Of a stretch of 64,000 nt of DNA, positions 44,253-52,242 are shown piece by piece. The position numbers and the translations under genes were made by a program. This stretch comes from Oscillospiraceae bacterium. Its GTDB lineage: Bacteria; Bacillota; Clostridia; Oscillospirales; Acutalibacteraceae. The DNA is taken from the NCBI GenBank assembly GCA_015066385.1, contig SVOJ01000001.1, positions 340,981-404,980 of the forward strand. Direction: 5' to 3'. Under the pieces are notes generated by a model. That model made no database searches. It had not been told where the DNA came from and saw nothing but the letters and a program-made list of their open reading frames with translations. Numbering within the stretch: position 1 is the first letter of the stretch; every line of letters begins with the position of its first letter.

Positions 44253-44281
44253 TTGACAAAAATGCTATGCAGTGCTAAAAT
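44253..44281 (+). promoter_or_regulatory. Promoter of the ChbG/YdjC gene
   Basis: TTGACA at 44253-44258, 17 bases, and TAAAAT at 44276-44281. ATGCAGTGCTA at 44267-44277 is shared with the Gfo/Idh/MocA promoter. Confidence 0.8.
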
Positions 44282-44311
44282 ATAACCGATATGAAAGGGG
44301 GAGTTTTTGTT

Positions 44312-45208
44312 ATGCCTCAGAAATATTTAATTATCAATGCAGATGACTTTGGTCTTTGCAAAGCCGCCAACGATGCGGTTATCGATTTGTTCCGCAGTGA
44401 TTGCGTGTTTTCTTCTACCGTTATGATGACTTGTCCCGGTACAGATGATGCTGTCAAGTTTGCTGCTGAAAATCCGCAGTATGCTATTGGTGTGCATCTT
44501 ACATTGACAAATGAATGGCAGGACAATTGTCCTTGGGGACCGCTTACGGACGGCCAGACAATCCGTAATGAAAAAGGGCGCATGTGGCCTGAAAATGAAG
44601 ATTTTGAATTGCATTGTAATTACGATGAAGCAATTGCAGAAGCAAAGGCTCAGATTGAAAAGGCTGAAAATATGGGGATGAAACCTTCGCAGGTTGACAA
44701 CCATATGGGGTCATTGTACGGTATGAATGGCAAGTATCTGATGCTCCCTAAAGTTTTCAAACTCTGCAAAGAAAAAGGATATGCATTCCGCATGTGTACA
44801 ACGCCTGTGAATTCTTTCTGTCCCGAAGGAGTTCCGCTTGTTCTGTATAAGGCATTTTGCTACATCAGCCGTTTTCTGTCTAAGAAGTACAAGGTGTACA
44901 CACCCGATTATCTGATTCTGACAGACCAGGTTGAATCACTTAAACATAAGCAGACTTATGAAGAATTCCGCGATGCATTTTTGAAATTCCATGCGGAAAT
45001 TCCGTTCGGTATTACAGAAACATTCATTCATCCGGTATTGGAAACTGATGAAATCAAGGCAATTACGGGTTCATGGCAGCGCAGAGTATGGGAATACCAG
45101 TTGATGAAAGATCCCATTACGCATCGATTCTTTGAATCGCACGGTATCAAGCTGATCAGTTATAGAGAACTTATTGAAATGAAATCAGCTGCCGCAACAA
45201 GAAAATAA
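44312..45208 (+). CDS. ChbG/YdjC-like carbohydrate deacetylase
   Basis: A 298-residue YdjC/ChbG-family protein, a divergent TIM-barrel metal-dependent deacetylase acting on N-acetylated disaccharides such as diacetylchitobiose. Metal and catalytic motifs are LIINADDFGLCKAAND (the Asp pair near residues 10-11), IGVHLTLTNEW and QVDNHMGSLYGM, with a late His in ETFIHPVLETDE. No signal peptide. The ATG at 44312 has AAAGGGGGAG upstream. No chitobiose transporter or other chb gene is next to it. The shared promoter core with the Gfo/Idh/MocA gene may hint at joint control. Confidence 0.93.
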   Translation: MPQKYLIINADDFGLCKAANDAVIDLFRSDCVFSSTVMMTCPGTDDAVKFAAENPQYAIGVHLTLTNEWQDNCPWGPLTDGQTIRNEKGRMWPENEDFELHCNYDEAIAEAKAQIEKAENMGMKPSQVDNHMGSLYGMNGKYLMLPKVFKLCKEKGYAFRMCTTPVNSFCPEGVPLVLYKAFCYISRFLSKKYKVYTPDYLILTDQVESLKHKQTYEEFRDAFLKFHAEIPFGITETFIHPVLETDEIKAITGSWQRRVWEYQLMKDPITHRFFESHGIKLISYRELIEMKSAAATRK

Positions 45209-45210
45209 TC

Positions 45211-45248
45211 AGCATGACCGCTTGTCATATATGACGGGCGGTCATTTC
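45211..45248. terminator. Bidirectional terminator
   Basis: ATGACCGC ... GCGGTCAT with inner GTCA/TGAC forms a long stem between convergent genes, followed on the plus side by TTCAGTTTTTC. Confidence 0.75.
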
Positions 45249-46075
45249 AGTTTTTCAACAGTAAAAACACATTCACGGTTTTTATAAACCTCTAAACAAA
45301 GAAAACTGCCTGAAAATGATGTCGTTATCTGAATACTATAATTGTTCAGGCTATTACAGGTTTGTTGAAGGGCTGCATATATTTTTTCTCTGTATTGTGG
45401 CTGTATTGCACCTGATAATATTGAAATAACCTGTTCTGATACTGTCGGATCGGTAAACGGAGAAACTGTCTGGATCGTTTTTGTCGCGGTCATATTTTTA
45501 TGCGATCCGATTTTTTCTCTTATGTCCCGGCTTTTAAAAAGTGAAGCAATTTCTTGAGCAACAGACGGCAAAGTATTGTAATCAATTAACAGAGATGAAT
45601 CGTTATAAACGGTTGAGAAAGCAGAAATCAACAGATCAGTATATTGTCTTATAACGTTTGTTGATTCCTCACGACCGCTTATCAGACAACCGATTTCATT
45701 CATTAACAGATAAGGCGGGGCAGGTAATAACACTTTGCTGCACTGTTGCCAGTGTTTGTTGTATGTTATATCTTTGGTAATTGTACTTTCCGAAAGGATG
45801 TACCGCAATAGGGTTCCGTCGTCTTGTTTTCGGTACAAAGCGAATGTGTTTTCTTTTTTGCTTGTTTGTAAAATGTATACATTATCCGTGTTGTGATTGC
45901 GAATGGCAAAGGTGTTTTCATTTTGAAAGGCTGTCCACAGCGATAAAAAATTCGCCTGCATATTGTTTTTACAGAGCAGAAAAACAAATATGAAGACGAG
46001 AATCAGCGTAAAACAAATGCAAAGCCATTTTATCTTTTTTTTCATAAAAAAACCCCGTTTCATAAACGGGGTCAT
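45242..46075 (-). CDS. Membrane-anchored protein of unknown function (last gene of envelope operon)
   Basis: The protein has 277 residues from the ATG at 46075, or 267 from 46045. Near the N-terminus MKKKIKWLCICFTLILVFIF and VFLLC form one hydrophobic anchor; the rest is an extracellular domain. It has no recognised family. The 46075 start overlaps the stop of the previous gene in an ATGA arrangement, while 46045 sits directly after a T tract with no RBS, so I prefer 46075. The codons in between form a terminator hairpin. The C-terminal part (ITTSFSGSFLCLEVYKN) has faint likeness to the end of the preceding protein (LGAFSGKLIKFTYMN), so the two may be distant paralogues. Confidence 0.7.
   Translation of the reverse strand: MTPFMKRGFFMKKKIKWLCICFTLILVFIFVFLLCKNNMQANFLSLWTAFQNENTFAIRNHNTDNVYILQTSKKENTFALYRKQDDGTLLRYILSESTITKDITYNKHWQQCSKVLLPAPPYLLMNEIGCLISGREESTNVIRQYTDLLISAFSTVYNDSSLLIDYNTLPSVAQEIASLFKSRDIREKIGSHKNMTATKTIQTVSPFTDPTVSEQVISILSGAIQPQYREKIYAALQQTCNSLNNYSIQITTSFSGSFLCLEVYKNRECVFTVEKLK
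46045..46072 (-). terminator. Terminator hairpin overlapping a start region
   Basis: On the minus strand ACCCCGTTT-ATG-AAACGGGGT (46072-46052), followed by six or seven T and then ATG at 46045. It has all features of an intrinsic terminator. It begins within the ATGA overlap of two genes, so it lies inside the coding sequence that starts at 46075. Confidence 0.85.
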
Positions 46076-47022
46076 GTAATGTGTTTTGCCATCAACGCTT
46101 CCAATTGCGCAGAATCTATTTTGATTCTACATCCGCCGTATTTTCTGTTGGTGACAGTAAGCGTAGTGTTGTCATTCATGTATGTGAATTTTATCAGTTT
46201 TCCGGAAAAAGCACCGAGTGACAAAGAAAGATCGCCATAGAACAACCGACCGTATAAATCAAAGCCGAATATGCCTGCAAAACCTTCTGCGATGCCTGCC
46301 ACATTGACAATGCTTTGCAGCTTTTTCGTATATGCGGGTTTTGCAACAGCGTGAATTTCATCAGTAAGAATTTTGCTGTCTGCAGGAGAGAAGTGATACT
46401 GCAGGGTAAAATCTTCTCTTTTGAAAGAATAGCCGACTGCTTGACGAAAACTTTCATCTTCAAAAGTTTTCATCATGGAGCGAATAACGGTGGGTAGTGC
46501 TTGAAAATTGAGATATTTTGACAAATCAATTCCAACGATTCCGCTCAGATCAGTCGCCAAAGCGGCGGTGTCGGCATTCTTGTCGGTCAGAACCAACGCC
46601 ATATTTTTTGCAAGGCGTTTTAAGTCGGTCAAGCAGACACGGCTACTCTCAAACCGCCATCCGTCTTCATCCATAGAGAACTGATAACGAACCCCGTTTT
46701 TAATAATTATGTATGAGGCTGTCTGATTATTCCCTTCACCGAGGTTCCAATAGGTTTCAATCATATCTTTTTCTGCTTCTATCCGGTAAATGAAAACACC
46801 GTCGGCTTCGTCTTTGCGAATGTCAAAAATTCCGCTTTTGCAAGACAGAGCAATTGCTACACTGTCCAAAACCGACTGCGCGACATTGCCTCCATCATTT
46901 AATCGCAGGAATCGCTCCGGCGGAGATGCACCGGCGTATTGCAACGGCAACAAAAGCAAAATGCTCAAAAGAACAGCTGTTGTTGCAATCAGAAAAGAGA
47001 CACAGTGGCGAAGTTTTTTCAA
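46072..47022 (-). CDS. Exported protein of unknown function
   Basis: The protein has 316 residues with an N-terminal signal or anchor (RHCVSFLIATTAVLLSILLL, then PLQYAGA). The rest is a soluble domain with alternating strands and two helical stretches (LKRLAKNMALVLTDKNAD, FRQAVGYSFKRE). It has no motif that I recognise. Gly/Phe-rich strands near the end (FGFDLYGRLFYGDLSLSLGA) suggest a beta-sheet-rich lipid-carrier-like or LolA-like fold, which is only a guess. It lies 15 bases after the cohesin-like lipoprotein gene and overlaps the next gene by 4 bases. Confidence 0.75.
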   Translation of the reverse strand: MKKLRHCVSFLIATTAVLLSILLLLPLQYAGASPPERFLRLNDGGNVAQSVLDSVAIALSCKSGIFDIRKDEADGVFIYRIEAEKDMIETYWNLGEGNNQTASYIIIKNGVRYQFSMDEDGWRFESSRVCLTDLKRLAKNMALVLTDKNADTAALATDLSGIVGIDLSKYLNFQALPTVIRSMMKTFEDESFRQAVGYSFKREDFTLQYHFSPADSKILTDEIHAVAKPAYTKKLQSIVNVAGIAEGFAGIFGFDLYGRLFYGDLSLSLGAFSGKLIKFTYMNDNTTLTVTNRKYGGCRIKIDSAQLEALMAKHIT

Positions 47023-47037
47023 AATGAAAACAACTCC

Positions 47038-47586
47038 TTATTGGATATTGAGCGTAATGCTTTTTGTTTGCAATTGGTTTGTCTTGTCGACCGTTTCATT
47101 GCCCTGCTCATCAAGAGCAATCAGGAAGTTAAGGCCATTGATCCGGATTGTTTGTGTGCCGCTTGCCCCGGGTAACGGTGTGACGGTAATCACAAACAAG
47201 GTTTCATCTGTTACTTCAGCAGAGCGCATAACAAAACCACCATAGGAAATTTTTCCCGCATCAACTTTTAAAGTGTCAACAATATCCGGAATGGTGCCGA
47301 CCTCTGTGTATTCAACTGAAAGGGCATTGCTGTCATAGTCTGCAGTGAGGTCGATGGAAGAAAACAAGCCGGCATTGCAAAGTTTTACAGTTACGGTGAC
47401 TTCTTCACCTACAGCCGGATTTTCATTGGAAACAATGGCATAGACAGCAGGTGTTGTTCCGAAATCAGCAATAACAGATTGTGTTGCCTCGTTATCGGTG
47501 ACATCTTCGTTGGGTTGTTCGTACTGACATGCAGTAAAAGCAAAAATTATTGCAAGAATGAGGGAAATGCTGATGATTTTTTTCAT
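47038..47586 (-). CDS. Lipoprotein with cohesin-like domain
   Basis: The protein has 182 residues. The lipoprotein signal MKKIISISLILAIIFAFTAC gives lipidated Cys20. After a short acidic linker a single domain (about 45-180) matches the pattern of the cohesin/CBM2-like fold: PAVGEEVTVTVKLCNAGLFS, a SIDLTADYDSNALSVEY strand, AGKISYGGFV and a final INGLNFLIALD strand. In cellulosomal bacteria such domains bind dockerins; similar domains also occur alone on surface lipoproteins. No dockerin is seen in the window. It is the second gene of the four-gene operon, which suggests a surface complex; that is inference. Confidence 0.78.
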   Translation of the reverse strand: MKKIISISLILAIIFAFTACQYEQPNEDVTDNEATQSVIADFGTTPAVYAIVSNENPAVGEEVTVTVKLCNAGLFSSIDLTADYDSNALSVEYTEVGTIPDIVDTLKVDAGKISYGGFVMRSAEVTDETLFVITVTPLPGASGTQTIRINGLNFLIALDEQGNETVDKTNQLQTKSITLNIQ

Positions 47587-47601
47587 GATTTATTTTCTCC
47601 T

Positions 47602-48888
47602 TCAGAATCGGTTCATGTTGCAAATAAGTTGGAATGCTGTATAGTCACTCTTGTAGCAAACACTGATAACAAGATATCCGTCATCAGTGATATGAATTTG
47701 TTCCATGTTTTTATTACTGAAATCCTTGAATACGGTCAGATTGCCGTCTTCAGTATCAAGTACACCAATCTGAACACCGCCGATTGGACTTTCTCCGATT
47801 ACTGCGGCATAACGTCCGTTCATTACAAAATCGGATGCAACAAAGGCTGTTCCGAAAACGGAATAATCAATTGTATATTCTTTGTTACTTGCGAGATCAT
47901 AGATGATACCGCTGTTTTTTTCAAGTGTTGCAGTACCGGAACGGAAATAATCCGTTTCAAGGTTGCCTTCAAAATTGCGCACAACCGTGTAATCTTCGCC
48001 GTCATAGAAATAGGTGACAAAACCTTCATCTTCGGCACTGTAGTAATAAATACCTTCATTTGTTCGATAGAAGGTCATGCCGAGCATATTGCGAACCACG
48101 CGGATGTTGTCGATATTCGTGTCATAACCGCCGCTGGTATAAATGTCGACCAATTTAACATCATCGGCAACATAGGCACGGGATGTAAAGAAATAGACAT
48201 TCTTGTAAGGTTGATGAAGGATTTCATCTGTGAACATCTTATAGTCTTTTACTTTCAGTCCGTCCATACCTGAATGCCGCTGTGCTTCACTCAAAAAGTA
48301 CGATGTAGACATGTCTTCTGTGTCCAGATAAAACTGTTCACTATATAATTTCTCGCCGTAGAAGCGGGTTTTGTCTGTATCAACGAGCAACAGCAATTCG
48401 TCTTCATCTGCAAAATAATCCGGCAGATCGCAGATCTTAAAGAATGCATAATCAAACAGCAACACACCTGAGTTATTTGCGGCAGTATAAAGCCCGAAAC
48501 CGTTTGTTTTGCCGTCAACCGTAATGTAATGCACCTGTGCGGGGATATTCTGACCGCTGCAACGGGGGCTTACGGAATATACACCGTTTTCCTCCAACTG
48601 TGCCAGAATACCGTCAGTAAGCTTATAAAAATTTACATTACCGCTTATGTCCATGGTATAAAAAATGCCGTCAAAGTCGGTTTTCATCAAAGGCAAGGTT
48701 GCGGTTTTGGATTCCACAAAGAGTTTCTTGAATTTAATTTTTCCGTCATCATCTACGAGTTCAGTTGCATCAACACTGTTGGTTTCACCACCGGTTGGCT
48801 GCTCATCCTGCATCAAAAAGGTGCAACCGCCCATGCAGGCAATCAGAAACAGCAGGCATAATAAAAGAGAAATTGTTTTACGAAACAT
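47602..48888 (-). CDS. Lipoprotein with propeller-like repeats
   Basis: The protein has 428 residues with a lipoprotein signal: MFRKTISLLLCLLFLIACMG, then GC, the Cys being about residue 22. A Thr/Asp-rich linker precedes a large domain with repeated aromatic strands of the form GIFYTMDISGNVNFYKL, GIYYYSAEDEGFVTYFYDG and GRYAAVIGESPIGGVQIGVLD. This suggests a beta-propeller of the kind found in DUF5050-like or WD-like surface proteins. I cannot assign a family. TAGGAGG precedes the ATG at 48888. It is the first gene after a perfect consensus promoter and is followed by three other exported proteins. Confidence 0.8.
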   Translation of the reverse strand: MFRKTISLLLCLLFLIACMGGCTFLMQDEQPTGGETNSVDATELVDDDGKIKFKKLFVESKTATLPLMKTDFDGIFYTMDISGNVNFYKLTDGILAQLEENGVYSVSPRCSGQNIPAQVHYITVDGKTNGFGLYTAANNSGVLLFDYAFFKICDLPDYFADEDELLLLVDTDKTRFYGEKLYSEQFYLDTEDMSTSYFLSEAQRHSGMDGLKVKDYKMFTDEILHQPYKNVYFFTSRAYVADDVKLVDIYTSGGYDTNIDNIRVVRNMLGMTFYRTNEGIYYYSAEDEGFVTYFYDGEDYTVVRNFEGNLETDYFRSGTATLEKNSGIIYDLASNKEYTIDYSVFGTAFVASDFVMNGRYAAVIGESPIGGVQIGVLDTEDGNLTVFKDFSNKNMEQIHITDDGYLVISVCYKSDYTAFQLICNMNRF

Positions 48889-48917
48889 AATTTCCTCCTA
48901 AAAAAATATTGCATTTT

Positions 48918-48946
48918 ATTATATTATAAAAAAGGTAAAATGTCAA
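48918..48946 (-). promoter_or_regulatory. Consensus promoter of the four-gene envelope operon
   Basis: TTGACA (48946-48941), 17 bases, TATAAT (48923-48918) on the minus strand, a perfect consensus about 30 bases before the start of the first lipoprotein gene. Confidence 0.88.
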
Positions 48947-49117
48947 TTCGCAGATACAATATTATAAAACCCTTAAACAATCTTAAAATGTTCCTTGCAA
49001 TATGCTCCTGAAATTTTATTGCATGGTGCTCCGGTTGAAATTTCTATGTCGCGTTTCTATCCATTTGCTTGTTTTCTGATTATTATATCTTACCTGCACC
49101 AAAAAGTAAATCGTTTA
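48947..49117. other. Intergenic region between divergent genes
   Basis: No gene is visible between the envelope-operon promoter and the spoVT promoter. The sequence is AT-rich and shows no strong hairpin or repeat. Confidence 0.6.
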
Positions 49118-49164
49118 GTATAAATCCCCTGAAATCACAAATACTTATAACACGATTTTGTGTT
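49118..49164 (+). promoter_or_regulatory. Candidate sigma-G-type promoter and inverted repeat before spoVT
   Basis: GTATA at 49118-49122, 17 bases, then AATACTT at 49140-49146 resembles the GHATR and CATnMTA elements of sigma-G, matching five of seven -10 positions. At the presumed start an inverted repeat AACAC-N6-GTGTT (49149-49164) lies just before AAAGGAG. In B. subtilis spoVT is read by sigma-G and represses itself; both elements here are inferred by analogy. Confidence 0.45.
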
Positions 49165-49181
49165 AAAGGAGATTTGTATAT

Positions 49182-49730
49182 ATGAAAGCAACCGGAATTG
49201 TCCGTCGGATTGACGACCTCGGCAGAGTTGTCATTCCAAAAGAGATCAGAAGAACCATGCGCATCCGCGAAGGAGATCCGCTGGAAATTTACACCGATGC
49301 GGACGGCGAAGTCATTTTTAAGAAATATTCGCCCATGGGGGAACTGGCACAGTTTTCGGCGCAGTATTGCGAAGTGCTTAGCCGTGCCACCAATCTGCCC
49401 GTGTTGATTACCGACCGTGATCATGTGGTCACCTGCAGCGGGATTTCCAAAAAAGAAACCATTGACCGCAGGGTATCCGAAGAAATGGAAGAACTGATGG
49501 AAAGCCGTTCCATCTATATTGCATCCGAACAGGAAAAACGCACAATGACAGCCCTGAAAGGCTCTGACCGTCTTGTCGCGGCGGCTTATCCCATTATCGG
49601 CGGCGGTGATATTTCGGGTGCGGTTGTGCTCCTGATGGGCGAAAACGAACAGCAACAGTATCCAACCCCGACCGATATCAAACTCGTGCAGGTTGCCGCC
49701 ACATTTTTAGGCAAGCAGACGGAAGAATAA
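49182..49730 (+). CDS. spoVT: Stage V sporulation protein T
   Basis: A 182-residue SpoVT, the forespore regulator that tunes sigma-G genes. The N-terminal AbrB swapped-hairpin domain (1-50) starts MKATGIVRRIDDLGRVVIPK and contains EIRRTMRIREGDPLEIY. The C-terminal domain (about 60-180) is GAF-like: VLSRATNLPVLITDRDHVVT, SGISKKETIDR, YPIIGGGDISGAVVLLM. This two-domain layout and length separate SpoVT from plain AbrB. It tells us the organism belongs to a spore-forming lineage. AAAGGAG lies about 10 bases before the ATG. A terminator follows. Confidence 0.96.
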   Translation: MKATGIVRRIDDLGRVVIPKEIRRTMRIREGDPLEIYTDADGEVIFKKYSPMGELAQFSAQYCEVLSRATNLPVLITDRDHVVTCSGISKKETIDRRVSEEMEELMESRSIYIASEQEKRTMTALKGSDRLVAAAYPIIGGGDISGAVVLLMGENEQQQYPTPTDIKLVQVAATFLGKQTEE

Positions 49731-49741
49731 AATATATTTGC

Positions 49742-49778
49742 GAAAATCAAGGCATTTTTTGTGTCTTGATTTTTTTTA
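49742..49778 (+). terminator. Intrinsic terminator after spoVT
   Basis: AAAATCAAG ... CTTGATTTT, an A/T-rich 9-bp stem with a run of eight T after it. Confidence 0.8.
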
Positions 49779-49835
49779 AGATATTGTACAGAATTGTAAT
49801 GTATGGTATAATAAAAGAAAAAGGAGGCAGAAAAA

Positions 49836-50774
49836 ATGGAAGAATTATTTGATCTTGTAATGATTATTTCGCCGATTCTTACGATTGTCGACTTGGCCGG
49901 TATTGCGTTTACGATTCTGTATATGCACTTTACGGCAAAACACAGAAATCATGAACTTTCGCCCGCTTGGTATGTTTGTGCCGTGTTTTTCGGTTTTATT
50001 ACACTGATGGTGTTTCTCGTCAAGAAGAAAAATTTCACCGCGCCCGACACTAAAATGTGCGTCAACTGCGGATTCAGGTTCCCGGAAAACTACAATGTCT
50101 GCACCAATTGCGGAATTGACCTGCCGCCGATTGATGTTGAGGAGAAAGAAAAAACACGCAAATACAGCAAAGGCTTTGGCATTGCTGTGATCATCATTTA
50201 TATCATTTCCGGACTTGCCGGTGTCGGACTCGGTGTTGCAACGACCATTGCGGTTTTTGATGAAGTGGAATATCTGCTTGATGATGAATTATCATTCTAC
50301 GATGCAAGCGACCGGATTGACGTTGGCGGTGTTTACTATGACAAAAAAGGCAATACGTATGAAAATGCCGAAGATGTTTTGCTGTATGATGAACAGGGCA
50401 GGGTGTATACATATGTCACGGAGAAAAAACAGAATGAAGACTATGATTACACTTATTATGACGAATATTATGTCCGTGATGACGGTCAGAAGTATTTCGC
50501 ATATGATTGTTATGTAACGACTGATGGCTGGTTCTACTGCGACAAGGCAGGGCTTCTTGAATTATATACCGTTGACACAAGCACCATGACTGAAGAAGAA
50601 CTTGATACGTATTATAATACATTGATTGAAGATCAGGTTCCTGAATACCGCTATTATGACTATCCGTATACGGATGCAGACGGCAATATTTATTATGCGG
50701 CATATGAGGCTTCGTGGAATGCACAAGGACAATTGATTATCGCCGAAAATGATATTCCCGTAAAGACACTTTAA
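49836..50774 (+). CDS. Zinc-ribbon membrane protein with Tyr-rich extracytoplasmic domain
   Basis: A 312-residue protein. Two hydrophobic helices lie at about 8-30 and 45-62. They are followed by a zinc ribbon of two CxxC pairs (MCVNCGFRFPENYNVCTNCG, about 71-90) and a third helix (GFGIAVIIIYIISGLAGVGL, about 110-135). The C-terminal half is acidic and very rich in Tyr/Asp, with repeats such as VYYDKKGNTYENAEDVLLYD and YTYYDEYYVRDDGQKYFAYD. Each repeat looks like a WG-type or YD-type hairpin. It has no known function. AAAGGAGG precedes the ATG. It converges with the his operon over a shared terminator. Confidence 0.8.
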   Translation: MEELFDLVMIISPILTIVDLAGIAFTILYMHFTAKHRNHELSPAWYVCAVFFGFITLMVFLVKKKNFTAPDTKMCVNCGFRFPENYNVCTNCGIDLPPIDVEEKEKTRKYSKGFGIAVIIIYIISGLAGVGLGVATTIAVFDEVEYLLDDELSFYDASDRIDVGGVYYDKKGNTYENAEDVLLYDEQGRVYTYVTEKKQNEDYDYTYYDEYYVRDDGQKYFAYDCYVTTDGWFYCDKAGLLELYTVDTSTMTEEELDTYYNTLIEDQVPEYRYYDYPYTDADGNIYYAAYEASWNAQGQLIIAENDIPVKTL

Positions 50775-50787
50775 AATCAAAATAGAA

Positions 50788-50826
50788 ATAACCGCTCAGC
50801 AGAAATCCTGTTGAGCGGTTGTTGTT
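50788..50826. terminator. Bidirectional terminator at the end of the his operon
   Basis: AACCGCTCA and TGAGCGGTT, extended by GCAG/CCTG, form a stem between convergent genes. The plus side continues GTTGTTTTG. Confidence 0.82.
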
Positions 50827-50836
50827 TTGCGGTAAA

Positions 50837-51475
50837 TCAGGTCATTTTTTCTTGCTTAACTTTTTTGTCGATGACGTGACGTGATGCAAGTTCATCCTTG
50901 ATTTCATCCACCGTAATGCCCGCTTGTTCCATCAGCACAAGGGTGTGGTAAGCAAGATCGGCAATTTCGTAAATCGTTTCTTTTTTGTCTTCGGCTTTTG
51001 CGGCAATAATGACTTCCGTACATTCTTCGCCGACTTTTTTAAGGATCTTGTCAAGACCTTTATCAAACAGATAGTTCGTGTAAGACCCTTCTTTTGGATT
51101 TGCTCTGCGGTCTGCAATCAATGCGGCAAGGTCATTCATGCTGAAACTTTTGTCGTCTTCGGGAGCATACAAAATTTCATTTTCAAAGCAGGAATCCGTG
51201 CCGAGATGGCAGGCGGGGCCGTCTTTGTTGACATACACGGCAAGTGCATCGCTGTCGCAGTCGGCAACGATCTTCACAACATGCTGGAAGTTGCCCGAGG
51301 TTTCACCTTTATGCCACAGGCATTGACGGGAACGGGAATAAAACCATGTTGTTTTGTCTGCCAATGTTTTGTTAAAACTTTCTTCATTCATGTAGGCAAG
51401 GGTCAACACCTTACCGGAGTTATTGTCAATGACGATCGCAGGGATCAATCCGTTTGTATCAAATTTCAAATTCAT
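50837..51475 (-). CDS. hisIE: Bifunctional phosphoribosyl-AMP cyclohydrolase / phosphoribosyl-ATP pyrophosphatase
   Basis: A 212-residue fusion that carries out steps 2 and 3 of histidine synthesis. The HisI half (1-~108) has [33 protein letters not shown] with its metal-binding Asp and Cys residues, and [10 protein letters not shown]. The HisE half (~115-205) has the MazG-like [20 protein letters not shown] and [11 protein letters not shown] metal motifs. It is the last gene of the his operon, 8 bases after hisF, and ends before a terminator. Confidence 0.97.
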   Translation of the reverse strand: MNLKFDTNGLIPAIVIDNNSGKVLTLAYMNEESFNKTLADKTTWFYSRSRQCLWHKGETSGNFQHVVKIVADCDSDALAVYVNKDGPACHLGTDSCFENEILYAPEDDKSFSMNDLAALIADRRANPKEGSYTNYLFDKGLDKILKKVGEECTEVIIAAKAEDKKETIYEIADLAYHTLVLMEQAGITVDEIKDELASRHVIDKKVKQEKMT

Positions 51476-51483
51476 ATCTTACC

Positions 51484-52242
51484 TCACAATCTGACGTTGA
51501 TTCCGTCTGCTTTGAGTTTTGTTTTCAAGTCGCGGATACCGATTTCACCGAAGTGGAAAACGGAAGCGGCGAGTCCTGCATCAATTTTCGGCACTTCTCT
51601 GAACAACTGCGTGAAGTGTTCCATGCTGCCCGCACCGCCTGATGCAATCACGGGAACGGGGGAGAAGTCGCAGATTTTTTGCAACAGTTCAATATCGAAT
51701 CCGTTTTTGACACCGTCCGTATCTATGCTGTTGATCACAAGTTCTCCGGCACCCAGGTCAATGCCTTGTTTGATCCATTCAAAAGCATCCAGCCCCGTGT
51801 TTTGTCTGCCCCCGTGAGAGAATACCTTGAAACTGCCGTCCACACGTTTAATGTCAACCGAAAGCACAACACACTGACTGCCGTAACGCTTTGCACCTTC
51901 TTCAAGGAGTTTCGGATTGCGAAGAGCACCTGAATTGCAACTGACCTTGTCTGCACCGCATTTCAAAACACGGTCAAAGTCTTCCAGTGTGTTGATGCCG
52001 CCGCCGACGGTCAATGGGATAAACACATTTGCCGCCGCTTCTTTGAGAATATCCGTAAAAATGGCTCTGCCTTCAAACGAAGCCGTTATGTCATAAAAAA
52101 CGAGTTCGTCTGCACCTGCATCGCTGTAAAACGATGCGAGTGCTACGGGAGAAGAAACATCACGGATGCCTTCAAAATTGACCCCTTTTACCACTCTGCC
52201 GTCTCGAACATCAAGGCAGGGTATGATTCTTTTTGTGATCAT
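51484..52242 (-). CDS. hisF: Imidazole glycerol phosphate synthase subunit HisF
   Basis: A 252-residue TIM-barrel cyclase subunit that makes IGP and AICAR from PRFAR and ammonia delivered by HisH. The N-terminus RIIPCLDVRDGRVVKGVNFE contains the catalytic Asp11-like residue; the second catalytic Asp is in INSIDTDGVKNGFD. Both phosphate-binding glycine motifs, PLTVGGGI and VIASGGAGSM, are present. It overlaps hisA by 4 bases (ATGA). Confidence 0.98.
   Translation of the reverse strand: MITKRIIPCLDVRDGRVVKGVNFEGIRDVSSPVALASFYSDAGADELVFYDITASFEGRAIFTDILKEAAANVFIPLTVGGGINTLEDFDRVLKCGADKVSCNSGALRNPKLLEEGAKRYGSQCVVLSVDIKRVDGSFKVFSHGGRQNTGLDAFEWIKQGIDLGAGELVINSIDTDGVKNGFDIELLQKICDFSPVPVIASGGAGSMEHFTQLFREVPKIDAGLAASVFHFGEIGIRDLKTKLKADGINVRL

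Noticed and set aside
47038..47586. Cellulosome scaffoldin
   Set aside because: Only one cohesin-like domain is present, and no dockerin, CBM or cellulase is nearby, so a cellulosome is not supported.
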